Assembly: GCA_002633005.1 (NCBI GenBank)
Contig: NMRA01000200.1
Location: 528,527-592,526 of the forward strand
Source: Phoronis australis
Taxonomy: Eukaryota > Phoronida > Phoronidae
Length of the DNA stretch: 64,000 nucleotides
Direction: 5' to 3'
Shown here in pieces: positions 19,871-32,395 of this stretch. Position numbers and translations under genes: made by a program. The stretch's first letter is position 1, and each line of letters starts with the position of its first letter. Below the pieces are notes generated by a model. It was not told the origin of the DNA. It was given only the letters and a program-made list of their open reading frames with translations, and did not search any database.

Positions 19871-21986
19871 CTCTGTGATTGCTTGATCAAATTGGTTGCA
19901 AACACAACATGTAGCGACGATGTGGGTATGAAGCAGGTTGAAAATTGCCAAATGTTTTCAGTTATGAACGAGTTATGTGTCGAAAATGATCTGCCGTAAA
20001 TCACTCAACAATGTCCAGTAAGTATCGTGGCGTAGTGTTGGAGAATAACACTGCATGATGCAGCTATGTGAGCCCCCAAGGTACGTCATTAGTGCAAAGG
20101 TCACCTATTTGCAGAATTTTTTGTTTTCACATTTAGAAGTTGTCAGTGATTACAACTGCACTTTGTTTAACGTAGATAATGTTCAAATAGCATTGTCGTT
20201 TTATTTCCTGCTATACATTAGCATAGTTAGGAGCATGTAAATACATCTTAAACAAGGCTGATAAAGACATACATGGGAAAAGTTGCTATTTCAAACGAAT
20301 ATGACATCAAAATACAAGTTCTGTCTGGCTGTAAAGACACTAATGTCGACAGCAGTGACCCCTAGCGCGTCAGCCAGGCTGCATGTTGGAATCCCCAAAT
20401 TTCTTCGTTAGTCTCGCACTCTAGGCTTATGTTTGTAATTTTAGTTAACTTTTTCACGTCGTAAAACCATGACAAACCAACTATTAGCAGAAGTGTGGCC
20501 AGGATCCAACAAATGAGGCAAATGCAAAATGCAAAGAATTGTTTGGAAATGATGTTTTATTTTTGTCACGTCATTTTAAAATCAACACTTGCATTTAACT
20601 TTAAAACACACATGTAGTTTAACATATGTCTATAAAATCGCTATTTTGTACGATTTCGGGTGGAGGGAGGGGGTGTTGGGATAAGCGTACGGTTGTGCAT
20701 CCATGAAAATGTTGGTTATTGTGAACGGTCCCTAAGTACATCACGTTAGTTTTCGGACTGTATATAACTCACCTACCTTCAAGTTGTAGAAATATATGAT
20801 TTTCAGATTATCTAATGGGGGGAGAGTTAAAATTGTTTATTTTTGCAGTCGAAGCTCTCAGACGCGCATTTGACATATGGTGTTTTAATAACACATTGCA
20901 AATCCATCGATTACCACGACGCAGTCGATGATGGGGGAAAGGGGTGGCATGGGTTCATTTGGCATACGCTGAATTTTTTTTTTGATTGATGGTTTCGATG
21001 TTCTTGTTGGTAACGGAAATAGAATTCTATCACGGTAAAGAATATGAGAACGACTTTATGAGAGTACTACTCTTTTGAAAAGCCCTTATTCGATTTTCGT
21101 TTTTATCACCAAAAAGAGCTCAAATGTATCTTTAACACTGGCAAAATACACCGTGTCTTTCTTTGTCGGGGTCCGTATTTAATGCGAAAAGTTTTGAACC
21201 CCTGTTGCTGTTGAAAACTTGGTCACTGCTCAGTTGAAAATGCGTTGAAGGGACGGGCGGTTAAATTTCAGAAGTAAATATTTCTCCACTCTTGACAGTG
21301 GATAACGGAGTCAACCGTTGCTTTCTTTTTCTGAAGTTGGCTGTACTTCGGGAGCAAGTTTTCGGTTATACAGAATTTATTAAATGCACGACACTTTTCA
21401 ATGGTCACTACGTCGCTACGTGGAGCAAAATGTGCTGCGTTCATTGAAAGTATTAGAGTCCTTTCAGTTTTAATTGCTTTTGAGAACCCTGTTTTGAAGG
21501 AGCAGTAAATAGGGTCGCGCCGCACGTTACGCTTCTTTGCGTGACTTTTTGGCCTGTTACCCCCCTTCATTGGCCATTCTTTGCAGTATTTCACACCCGC
21601 CGTGTCTCACTGTGTGTGTCATCAGCTTATACTCTGTGGTGGCATTACTGCGACATTTTATCTTCACTTGAGAATGAAACAAGTATGTTTCGAAATATCG
21701 TGTGTCTTTTAATTATGTCTCTAGGTCAGTTACTGTATCTATGTTCAGTTGAGAGTAGAGTTTTGTTCCGAAAGTACGAACGTAACGGAATAAAGACTGT
21801 GAACAATGAAAATTGTCGTGCATTTAACATTTTCTGAAGTTGTATATCACTTGATATTTGGGAACCTGACAGAAAGGGGGTTTGATGACAGGATCACTTT
21901 GTTGCTCATTTCCTATTTTTGAAATTATTTATCATTTCATATTGATGGGCCCCAGGTGTCCACTCATGCCCATACTTTGTTTTTTA
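19871..21986. other. No gene seen
   Basis: Open frames of up to 108 codons occur but none has a recognisable domain or splice-consistent partner. G-rich TGGAGGGAGGGGGTGTTGGG near 20661 is the only notable composition feature. Confidence 0.5.
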
Positions 21987-23695
21987 TGCGCCCACATATT
22001 TATATGTGGACGCATTATGCCGTTATCTCCGTCCGGTGGTCGGTGTCCGCTGCTCTATCTTTAAAACGGCGCATGTTCATGAAATTTTGCACATGTGTTC
22101 TTTCCGTGGATGGGACGGCATGAGCGAACTTTTGGACGAATCCGAGTACCGGTGTGCCCCCCTAGTGGCAAGCTTAGTTTTTTTTTTACATTTACCTCTG
22201 TATCTTCAAAAGTCCTCAGCGGATTTAAATTTGGTGCGTAGGCACCTATTAGTAAAGATGACGCTATCCTCCCGTGTTCGGATAGATTTGACGTAGTTTG
22301 CGCCACCTAGTGGCCATTTTTACTGTTTAGTGGAGTCTGTTTTTGCGTCCACCCATCTATCAACCAAACCGCGCAAAGGATGATTGTGAAAATTGGCATA
22401 TATGTTCTTACTATAAAGTGGACGACTGACGATGATTTTCCGACGACTTCGACTGCTGTGGCGCCTCCTAGTGGCAACTTTGTTTTTTGCGCCTATGGCT
22501 GTAAGTCTCCTAAACCTTTCGCAGGATTTTTACTAAATTTAGTAAGTGTATTTATATGATGTTAACCGACGGAGGACGACTTTCGGACAGATCTGACTAC
22601 TGGTGTACCCCGTAGTGGCTATTTTATTTTTTTACGTTTACCTCTGTATCTTCAAAGGTCCTCAACATATTTTCATAAAATTTGACATACAGGCATCTGT
22701 TTTTGAGGTGACGATAACTCTCCATTTTCAAATGGATTCAACCTAGTTTGCGCCACCTAGCGGCCAATTTTACTGTTTTCAAGTCGTTTTTTTGGCGTCC
22801 ACTCATCTATCGACCAAACCGCTTTCAGGATAATTGTGAAAGTTGACATGTATGTTTTTACTAAGAGTGGAGGGCTGACGATGATTTTCCGTTTTCGACA
22901 ACTGCAGCGCCTCCTAGCGGCAGTTTTGTTTTTTGCGCTCATGGTTCACGGTATCTCCTAAACAATTTGCAGGATCTTTACTTAATTTAGCAAATGTATT
23001 TATATGATATTGACAACGGACGACGACGACTTTCGGACGGATCTGATTACTGGTGTGCCCCCTAGTGGCAATTTTAGTTTTTTACGTTTACTTCTGCATT
23101 TTCAAAGGTCCTAAACAGATTTTCATAAAATTTTGAATGTTGGCATCTATTGGTAAGATGACGCTATCCTCCTGTTTTTGGATGGAATTGAGGTATTTTG
23201 CGCCACCTAGTGGCCATTTTTGCTGTTTTTAAATCTTGTTTTTTGGCGTCCACTGACCCCTTTATCAAACAAATCATTCTATTGTTTTGAAAAGTGGCCT
23301 ATATGTTCTTAGTGTGAAGAGGACGTTTGATGATGGCGACTGACTACGGTGGCGCCTCCTAGTGGTACTTTCGTTTTGTTTTGCGCCCATAGCTGTATCT
23401 CTTAAACCCACTGCAGGATCTTTATTAAATTTAGTAAGTGTATTTATATGACGATAACAACAGACGACGACGACTTTTAGGTGGACCCAACGGACGCTGT
23501 GCCCACAAGTGGCAATTTCATTTTATTCTACTCTGAAATTCCTTGACAGATTTTTATGAAATATGACATGTTCCCGTTTTTGGATGGATTGTACGTTTTT
23601 TGCGCGATCTAGTGGCCAAACCCTAAAAGCATACCATTTGCTATGCATTCGTAGGCGCATTTCAGCGCTCCGCGTTGCTCTTGTTATTTGTATCC
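21987..23695 (+). repeat. Large CTCF-motif repeat, copy B (near complete)
   Basis: Head TGCGCCCACATATTTATATG forms a palindrome with TGTGGACGCA. The body shows three and a half trimers of about 150-bp monomers. Boundary motifs are near 22155, 22301, 22463, 22602, 22751, 22907, 23057, 23200, 23353, 23500 and 23605. They follow a strict order: GTGCCCCCTAGTGG (or variant), then GCGCCACCTAGTGG, then GCGCCTCCTAGTGG. The tail GGCGCATTTCAGCGCTCCGC leads to TTGCTCTTGTT. No gene; this copy is intergenic. Confidence 0.88.
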
Positions 23696-23799
23696 TCTCT
23701 TCTCAAGGGCTCCAAAAAATGGAATTATTTCCTTCTCTTTTCCTAATTATACCACTTTTTGGCCTTAATAGAATAAAAAACAGACAATTGCCAAACAAA

Positions 23800-23960
23800 T
23801 GAAAAGTTTCATATTAATTCGACGTTTCGTCTATTCATTTGACATAATCAGGTTACAAACAATCGGACATCAAGTGTCGACCATAGACATCTCAAAGCTG
23901 TGATGTCTATGGTGTCGACATACGAGTTAGGTTACACCCATGATGTGAAATGAGTGCAAC
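23800..23960 (-). mobile_element. Possible Penelope-like retroelement 3' end with hairpin
   Basis: On the minus strand AATAGACGAAACGTCGAATT resembles the 3' untranslated signature often found at ends of Penelope-like and related retroelements. At 23874-23920 an imperfect hairpin (GTCGACCATAGACATC against GATGTCTATGGTGTCGAC) has 16-18-bp arms. No coding part is attached. The assignment is tentative. Confidence 0.4.
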
Positions 23961-26900
23961 AACAATGACAGGAAATAGTAAGAGGTCACACATCACCATA
24001 GCTGTAGGGTCACTGAGCTCTGCATAACCAGCAGCATGCCGGTCCTGAATGGCCAGTGGCTCTTTAATGTAAAATAATCCCTTTATAGGTTATTTACAGA
24101 TTACACTGACTGAACCAAGCAAATTCAGTGAACTATTCAAAAGGGGAAGTAGGCGAAATTTCAAAATGGTCGAAAAACCACAAAATATGTTCGTGCAAAT
24201 TAAAGGAGCATCGAGGCATGCAACCGAAGCAACCAAAAAATGTTGGTTCGTATTGAAAGAAAAAAAAAAATAATTATATAACATTGTCCGCCATAAAATT
24301 AATGAAAGTTTGAAAAACTTAGAGAACACTATTCGTAAATTACACATCGATAACATTCCCGATGGTAACGATACAAAATATCGGTGCCTACTCCATAAAG
24401 AAGTCGAAGAATAGTATTTCTGGTGCAGATCATTATTTAGGAAAGCATTGTTGATGAAGAGAGATATTGTTTGTTGGAAACTCGCACATATCGATCAGAC
24501 TGTCGAGGGTGTGATGGCCGTCGTGTACAATTTAGATCTACAAGTCTAAGAAATTAAAATGTCCTAAGTACATGTACATGTCTACTGGAGGTCGTAAACA
24601 AAAATTTCTGCCATTTAGGTGGTGCAAGTTTGTCTCATAAATCGTGACAGATTACCATTGGAACGAGCCAGAATCAGATCAACACGTATAATTCTGAAAA
24701 TTTCTTGGACGCCCTCAAACCCATGCTCTCCAGTTTGCCAGCATGCATTCGGAAACCGCCTAGAAATTCTATACGATGGATCGCAGAAAATAATAGTCTC
24801 GAAACTTAACTACCTTACGTTACCTCAAAAGACGCGCGTGTCTCGCGAGATTCTTGCAGCCTACGGACGGTATCCCACAGCAACAGCGAACGTAATTCTT
24901 TAATTTTCAGTCAGTGGGTCCTTAGTTGATTAAAAAGGCTCCTTGAGAACTTTCAACAGACAATTTTTTGACATTTTTGTGAAAAATGACAATGTTGAAA
25001 TGTAGAGTTAGTGAACATTGTGTTAGTATTGATAAAAACATAAACTCGAGCATTTGCAGTAAATTTAAGCTTTTTAAAAATCATCATACAAAATTACTTC
25101 TAATAACAAATATCTAGACCGTTTTACTGTTTATACTAAAAAGTGATAGAATTAAGGTTTCATTCTGTTTCAACTGAACGAATAGGAGAAGGGTGCTGAT
25201 ATTTTGTTTAAAGAGGTATAAAATTAGGAATTGCGAGGCGGTTGGAAATAGTATAGGACAAAAGTGGACGTCAATTCCGGCTCAGTTTTTGTCGACTTTA
25301 ATTTAAATAGATGCTCACCGCATATCGCTATCAAAACACACCAAAGGACGACAGGTGCCAATTAAACCGTGACAGAGAAGTACAACTTCGTCAAACTATG
25401 GGTCACTCATCTTCCTACAACCCTTCTCCACATTAAAGTATAAAGTAATATACGGTCATCTTTCAATAGCACTTTTGCAACAATTTGGGTGCGCCCCATG
25501 AACATACAACATGGAGCTCAAAGTTGTGTTATGCTATCGTAACTTGAGACACCCAAAAGGGCAAAAATTGAACCATTGATCAGCATTTACCAAACTTTTA
25601 GAATTGCAATTTGGACCCATAAATTGCTCAGTTTTGATCAATTGCAACTTTCCAATATTTTGATAGTACACTAAGATAAAATGAAACATATTGATTGACA
25701 CACCAGGAAATTTGATTTTGTAACATGAGCCAACCAAACCTAGAGAGGAATTTCACGCTCACCATGAACAGAAAACTTGATAAAGTTGAGATCTGTCTGC
25801 GCGAGATCAACTGAAGTAACCAAGACAACTACGTCCACTGGCTTGGTTTTCAACTTCGCGTCCCCGGCATATTTAGCTGTTACGTTGAGCAGACGTTGCA
25901 ATTTACCATTTATGTTCTCAAAAACAGAAATGCCAAATGCAGAGGTTCATAGTTCATCGATCGGACAGTACTTTATGCCATTCAGCATTTAATTTGTTTT
26001 GATATCCCTGAGACCGAAAAAAACGCTGATTGTCGTGGGGTACCTGATTGCAGACGGGTAGGACCCTATATATGCTCAGAAACGCCGGCTGTTCAGGTTC
26101 ACGTGGAACTTTCAGATATGGCTTCGCTTTAAGTTACGCCCTAAGGAAATGTTCACAATATTCCACATTTTCATGAGGCCGGGGCTATCAACTATAGGAC
26201 TATTATGGTTTTCATAAAAAATCTTAAGAGTTGCACAAAACTAAAATGAAATGATATTTTAGAAAATTGCAACAGCATTTTTGACATCTCACGTTGATCA
26301 TTTGTATCAATTTGACCGTGTTATTGATACCGTTGTTTTGCCATCAATGTATTTTTCTATTTTTGCTAAATTTTAAAAAAGACACTATCACTTGACTCAA
26401 TTGATATCAGATAGGTAAAGTAAAAAGTCCAAAACCAAATTCTATAGCAGGCCCGCAAGAAGGAAAAAATTATTGGGGGGAACACAAACCAATTTGACTT
26501 GGCCAACCTACCCCCTTGCTATCGTCACGCCCCCCCCCCCGTTCTCTGGATGTCACCATATTTGTACCGAACCCCATCCCCCACGTCCGCCATGGGTGGG
26601 GGTAATACCGGGGATCCAGCCATCAGGATTTGAGTAACCGTGAACTTACAAACCAACAAAGATTCACGGAGAGTAAGAATGCGTCTCGGCCCCGAGCGCA
26701 CTGATGGGTAGCTGGGAGCTGCCTGAAGTAAATGATAGCTGGGTCGAAGGTCAAGGCTCCCTTTATTATGGTCCATTTTTGGGAAAACTTGATTTTATTA
26801 TTAGGATTTTTTGAAGTAATTTTTGGAAACGCGAGGTCCCGAGGTGCCTGGTATGAGTACCTTTGTGGCCGTTTCAGAATCCCTTGATGAAACACAGGCG

Positions 26901-27059
26901 GTAGTCCAGTTTCTGGTTGCTGGGGAAAATGATATAGATTGTGTCCCAAAAATGTACACACTTCAATGTCTGGGGTTCAAATTCAGTTCCCGTGGGTAAC
27001 TGAGATTCTAAGCAGGCCTACTGCATGGTTACACCTTATTTTTAACGTGGGTGTGCCTG
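23961..27059. other. No gene seen
   Basis: About 3 kb of AT-rich sequence. A 94-codon open frame at 24619-24903 and others have no recognisable domain. Poly-C and poly-G runs lie near 26520-26545 and 27090. Confidence 0.5.
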
Positions 27060-27330
27060 TCATGACGTGGTCCGTGCATGCGCACACCTGGGGGGGGGGG
27101 CTCGGGGGGCTCCATAGCAAAGTGGGCAAAAAGATCCGCCTCAGAGAAACAAAAAATCTGAGAAAAACGAGACAAAAGTCCACTAAAAAGGCAGGATACG
27201 GCGTATGCACAATTCGTAGCGTGATTCGTTTTTTTTCTTTAGTAAATGGTCCTTATCCTCAAAAATTCGAGCCCCCCTATATTTTAGGCTGGATGCGCGA
27301 ACACCGTTTGTGTAGTATGCACGGGAAATG
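27060..27330. mobile_element. MITE family 3, copy 2
   Basis: Shares CAAAGTGGGCAAAAAGATC, CCTCAGAGAAACAAAAAATC, AGACAAAAGTCCAC, GCACAATTCGTAGC and AAAAATTCGAGCC with 19590-19870 in the same orientation. The left end GTGCATGCGCACACCTGGGG and the right end GGCTGGATGCGCGAACAC are inverted versions of each other. Confidence 0.75.
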
Positions 27331-27534
27331 CAAGCAAACGATTCAGTTTTGAAGAACATAAATTCATTGCGCAATACTACTGGAAACCAAAAACACCAAG
27401 GAAGTTCAAAGACAATCTTTCAAAGTTGACCAATAAGTTTGATTTTATTTATTTAAGTACCTTAACTTCGTTTTTGATCTACGGTTCGTAAACTTAAGCC
27501 CAGTAATCTAGTTCCTAAGCCAATAAACAGTTTA

Positions 27535-27815
27535 TTGTCATTTGAATTGTGAGAACATTTTAGGACACATTTTTGAGCTGTCCGAAATTCACCAATTTCC
27601 TTGGGACTTATTTCAAATAGACAGAAATCGTTTAGTGTACTTTGTATTTGGGGATCTGATGATAGATCGAATTTTCCCAATGTCGGCCTGCAATTAAATT
27701 CATTGAAGTATTGTCATTTCTTACAAGATTAGTTTCTAATTGTCAAAAAAAATCATCTCTCAATCAGTCCACTTTCGCAGATACGTAAACATGTAAATCA
27801 GAAACCAACAATCAA
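27535..27815 (+). repeat. Diverged direct repeat, upstream copy
   Basis: Pairs with 28299-28570, about 760 bp downstream. Shared blocks include ATTGTCATTT, TATTTGGGGATC, TTAGATTAGTTTCT-like text and GATACGTAAACATGTAAATC followed by AGAAACCAAC. Either a local segmental duplication or two copies of an unknown dispersed repeat. Confidence 0.7.
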
Positions 27816-28129
27816 ATCCATGAGCAATGCGTTTACCTTGATTTAATGACTTAATTCCTTTTTTAATCCCCTATTACTGACTTTAAACAACAAATCTTGT
27901 ACCGAAGTCAAAGAGCAATGCATTTACTGTCAAGTTGAGATTAAATATCCACGATTCCGTGCAAAAAGCTGTGAAAGTAAATTAATTACAATCATGCAAC
28001 AAGATGTTATTAGAAAAACTTCAGTTTTCATCAAAAATAATTTTGAAGTAAGGAAAAGTTATAATTATTTATGATCACTTTTATCTCGGCCTTCTCTTTC
28101 TGGTCCTCTTGCAATGCGTGTACACTTGT

Positions 28130-28257
28130 CTTTTCTTTTTTTGTATCAAGTATCTAAAGTGACTTATAAGCCCCGTGGAGGGCTGGGTGTTCCTAGTCTT
28201 TGTAACGTATTCATTGTTTAAATTCATTTGAACACATGGCACAATAATAAAAAAAAA

Positions 28258-28292
<35 letters not shown>
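28130..28292 (+). mobile_element. Possible retroelement 3' end with (TTAC)n tail
   Basis: AAGCCCCGTGGAGGGCTGGGTGTTCC leads via an AATAATAAAAAAAAA tract into a (TTAC)n microsatellite at 28258-28292. A short GC-richer tract ending in A-rich sequence and a tetranucleotide tail is what a LINE or SINE 3' end often looks like. No coding part is seen. Confidence 0.4.
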
Positions 28293-28298
28293 ATTAGT

Positions 28299-28570
28299 AT
28301 TGTCATTTAAATTTTGAGTAAATTTTTTTGGTAAGTGTCCAACTTTCATCAATGTTTTTGAGAGTTATTTTAAATAGGCAAAAAGTGTCCAAGTGCACTT
28401 TGCTATTTGGGGATCGGATTATAGTTTTTCCATATTCAGGCTTCAACTAAATTCCCTGAATTCGTCATCATTTCTTAAAAGATTAGCTTCTGATTGCCAA
28501 AAATCACCTATTAACCTGTCGGTTTTCGTAGATACGTAAACATGTAAATCAGAAACCAACGACTTTGTTA
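28299..28570 (+). repeat. Diverged direct repeat, downstream copy
   Basis: Second copy of the 27535-27815 segment, starting directly after the (TTAC)n tract. The best kept block is GATACGTAAACATGTAAATC followed by AGAAACCAAC. Confidence 0.7.
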
Positions 28571-31500
28571 ATCAAAACGGAATGTTATAAGTAATTTCCG
28601 CATGCATGCCCGCAGACATTTGACGAGTAACCGGGGGAATATGGGAGATTGAGTGAGGTGTATTTTTACTCTTGCCGAGGTATCTATAACGGTTCACGAA
28701 TTTAACTTGACCTAAAAAAGACGCTGACATATTTGTTTAATTTGTTTATTACTGCGAGTATTTGTGTACACTCGTTCGTCATGTACACGGTCACCCCAAT
28801 GGTAGCCTCGACAGCAGTGTTTTCCAAATGTGGGAATTCCTTACAAACAATTCATAGTAACCATCTTCAAAAGAGATTCTATTCTTGTGATGATATGGGA
28901 AACAGAACCGTTATTTTATAACTAACCATAGGAAATAGTCCTTTTATGTAATTAAAAAACAGCAGTCTTCACGTTCTTTAAAATTCCTGACTCCCTTTTG
29001 ATGGCGGTTATTTTTTCACATTTTTTGGTTGTTTGGGTTGAATGTTTTGTGTTTTTTGATGAATTTCGAATCACAACGTCCCTCGTGAATACTTGGCAGT
29101 GTCGGATTTACACGTAAAGAGGGACAAAGGGACATTTCTCCGAACTACTCCACCGAGAGAGGGTCCCGTTTGAAATGGGACACATTAATAATGAAAAGTT
29201 AAACATCATTAAGTTTGGAAATTAAAGAGTAACAGTTCATTTCACAGTCGTGTGGTTAGACGACGGTGCAGGAAGTGATCCTCTTCAACATTAAAGTTGG
29301 TTGCACGATTTCACAAAAAAAACACAGGAATATAGACGTAATCGAGTCCAATATTGGGTCCTCTCTCCGTGAGCTTACCCTTAAGAATTTGTCAATAGAA
29401 ATATAAAAACTGTGGTCACTTGAATGTCATCAATGGCCTCCTTCAGACGTGAGACCCCTCTATGTGAAAATATCTATATTTTCAAAAATCAAGAAATGTG
29501 TAGCAATTGATGATATCGGTCAGGTCATCAATTCGAAAAAAGCGACCGTTGTCTCCGTTATCCCTTGCCAGAAAGGGGCCTCTGGAAAAATATGGTTTTG
29601 CAGTCGCAAAATTGACTTACTGAATTTAAAAATCCAGTAAATTAATACGCTCCGCAAAAGCTTTGCTTTTCAAATTTTGTCGATTTTTCGAAATATATGC
29701 ATGAATCATAATTACGTACACGTTTCCAAGTGCATTTAGACGACCTGTGCTGCGAAAGCGGAGACCCCAACAACAATGTCCTGGCCAGGGTCTGCGAAAG
29801 GTAAACCATGCACTGATACAGAGTTGTAAAATGTTCTTTTGAGTTTTGTCTCTTATTCGCATTTAGCAGTCTTTCTTGACAGTCCCCGCACCACGCGTCG
29901 GCTGCCACGGTTTAACCCTGACGTCTGAAGTTTTGGGGCCCGGGGGGCGTGCTCTCCCGCCCCCCGCTTCCTACGGCCCCGAAATTATACAAGTTTTTGT
30001 AATTCTAGGCTACACTTCACTAATTAAATCATTCAGCTATTTAATATTTTTTCAGACCGCTAAAAACACTGGGAGAAATGGTTTGGCTCATGTTGTGCAC
30101 GGAAAGATATTTTGATTGTCTGCGTCTTCATGATTAGATCATGAGTTAGGCTCAACCTTTTTACCTTGGTTACCAGCAATGGGTTTCTCAGTCTGTGATT
30201 GGCTAAGGCTTTTGTTTACAACGCACTCCATTGCTCAACATACGTGGCAATTTAAACCATATTAAACTTCATTTTTACGGAAAATGTGTCAATTACAACG
30301 TGGGATAATTGAGTAACAAAATGAAAATTAAACTACTCGATGAAAGGTTAAAGTACAAACGTACTAGGTAAAGCTCGGGGCTCATTGACTATTTCTTGTG
30401 GTAGACACTAGGTGTCGCTCCACAAAGGGTTCGAAAGGAAAGTTGACATTTTTCACTCAGTCAGCAATCACGGGATTTATCACTGATAGATATTAAGCTG
30501 CTTCACATTTGGCTCTTCCCAAATCGTGGTGTTGTGTGAACTGGTAAAATGAACACAGTCAGCATGATTTAGTTTTGCAGGTGAGTGTGCTTAGCAGCAA
30601 GGCAATGCTACCGCACAGCCTTAGCCATGGCATAGGGAATCTGCCCGAGTGCCTTGGGCTTGGCAAGCCGTGCGTGGGGCTTCACCTTTGGCATAGCCTA
30701 TGGCAGTGTTGGTCCACCAACGCTGCCCTCCTTATGGCAAGCTTGCCAACCATCAGTTATCACCGGAAGTTAACGGTGACTTGTGAGTGAAAATCTACTG
30801 CAAACCAGAAAGCCTGACAGTTCAGACTTACCTGTTAACCTACATTTTCCCTTTTGATCTGTTGATGTTCTTTGACCCTTTACTAAACTTACTGACCCCT
30901 TTGCACTTCCAGTCAGTTTGTACTTGTAGGCCTGTATGCATCTTACTCAAGCCAAGTCGAACCAGGTCAATTACTAGTAACCAACTTTAAACTTTAAACG
31001 TATCGGATTAATTTTCATTCACTAAATAACATATAAAATTGAGTCATTTTTACATAAATATGATACGATTGCTTGATTTGATTTTTAATTACTTTACAAA
31101 ATAGAATAGTTTTGAAACGCTTGAAAATTGACTGGGTATGAGTTGACTGTTTCCCTGTCCTCTTGCATGTAGGTTAAATTCAATCTTTAACTTGACCACA
31201 TGGTGAGAATTGTCTGTTTATAGCCGTGCATCCCTGCCATCAGACAGCCCTTTAGTCGGAAGACCCATTACTGTGAATGTTCATTTGTCCAAAAAATTCC
31301 TGTTTCTCTGACGGCCCACTGGTCTGAAGACCCATTCATCTGAAAATTAACTATTCTGCATTTGACCCATTTGTGTAACGGTATTTTTTCGGAAAAATGG
31401 GTCTTTGGACAAATAAACTGTTGAGCCCATGGGATAAAGGTGTACATTTGGTTATTTTGCTCCCCTGAGGGCACTTCGACCAAGTCAAATACTGAAATGG

Positions 31501-32280
31501 GTTCACATCAATGGCGGTGAATGGTTACATTATGGTACCAACTTGATACTGTTCTGAATTGTTTGGATACATGTGATAGTTAGATCCCGTGACTGAGAAA
31601 TCATTTATTATAGGTGGTTTAGTTATAATTGACTATTGTGCGACGAATACAAGGGGGTTCAGGTAGGATGGAAAAAACTATGATGTTGATACTGCCAATT
31701 GGGCAGTATTGTCCCTTACTATGATTACATATATTGTTTTTTGTATGAATCGTCAAAAACGTAACCCATGATTTGGTAGAAGATATATATCATATGCTCA
31801 TGACCCCCATTCCCATGACCATCTTGGATTTTATTCATGATGTTACTGTAGATTCCCTATGATTTTGAACGGTGAATAACTTGAGTCTGTCTTCCACCTA
31901 GCTGTATCAGGATTAACTAGCTGTAACATAAGGCAAGTAAGCCTTGGCTGGATTAGAACATACTAAGTTATGAAATAAACATTTCATTTGCACGAAAATT
32001 TGGATTTGGTATTTAATATATTTTGTATAATAATACAATTGATAAAAAATCAAATCCTAAGTTTGCCCATGCATTTTGTGGATGTACTGGGTACATTTTC
32101 ATCAACAAAATTATCGGAATATGTCCCGAAAATATTAGGTGCGTCGCAAGCTCCGTTTCCAGAGATACAAAGGAGACCGTGTATAGGCGTTATAAGGTCA
32201 TTTATTATGACTGATAAGGTACAGAAATATGAGTGTACAAATAACATAAAGATAAAACAATAATCTCTGGAAAGATGGGC
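28571..32280. other. No gene seen
   Basis: Long AT-rich stretch. Near 31230-31480, phrases such as GTCGGAAGACCCATT and AATGGGTCTTTGGAC recur in both orientations in a degenerate way, similar in style to the foldback arms but too eroded to delimit. Nothing else is supportable. Confidence 0.45.
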
Positions 32281-32395
32281 AATAAAAAGCGCTAGCACTC
32301 AGGTAAGAGGAACCACCCAAAAGAGAGGGTGGCAGAGGGTGGGAAAAATGAAGAGAGATTAGACTCGAACCTGAGTGCTGCTAAAGCGAAGTACT
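32281..32395 (-). mobile_element. Possible SINE-like B-box segment
   Basis: On the minus strand AGCACTCAGGTTCGAGTCTA resembles a polymerase III B box. AGCACTCAGGT at the plus-strand left end and ACCTGAGTGCT at about 32370 form an 11-bp inverted repeat. No clear A box, so weak. Confidence 0.35.

Noticed and set aside
19586-19951. 121-codon minus-strand open frame
   Set aside because: It crosses a MITE copy whose relative at 27060-27330 does not keep the frame.
24619-24903. 94-codon plus-strand open frame
   Set aside because: No recognisable motif, no splice-consistent neighbour, average local composition.
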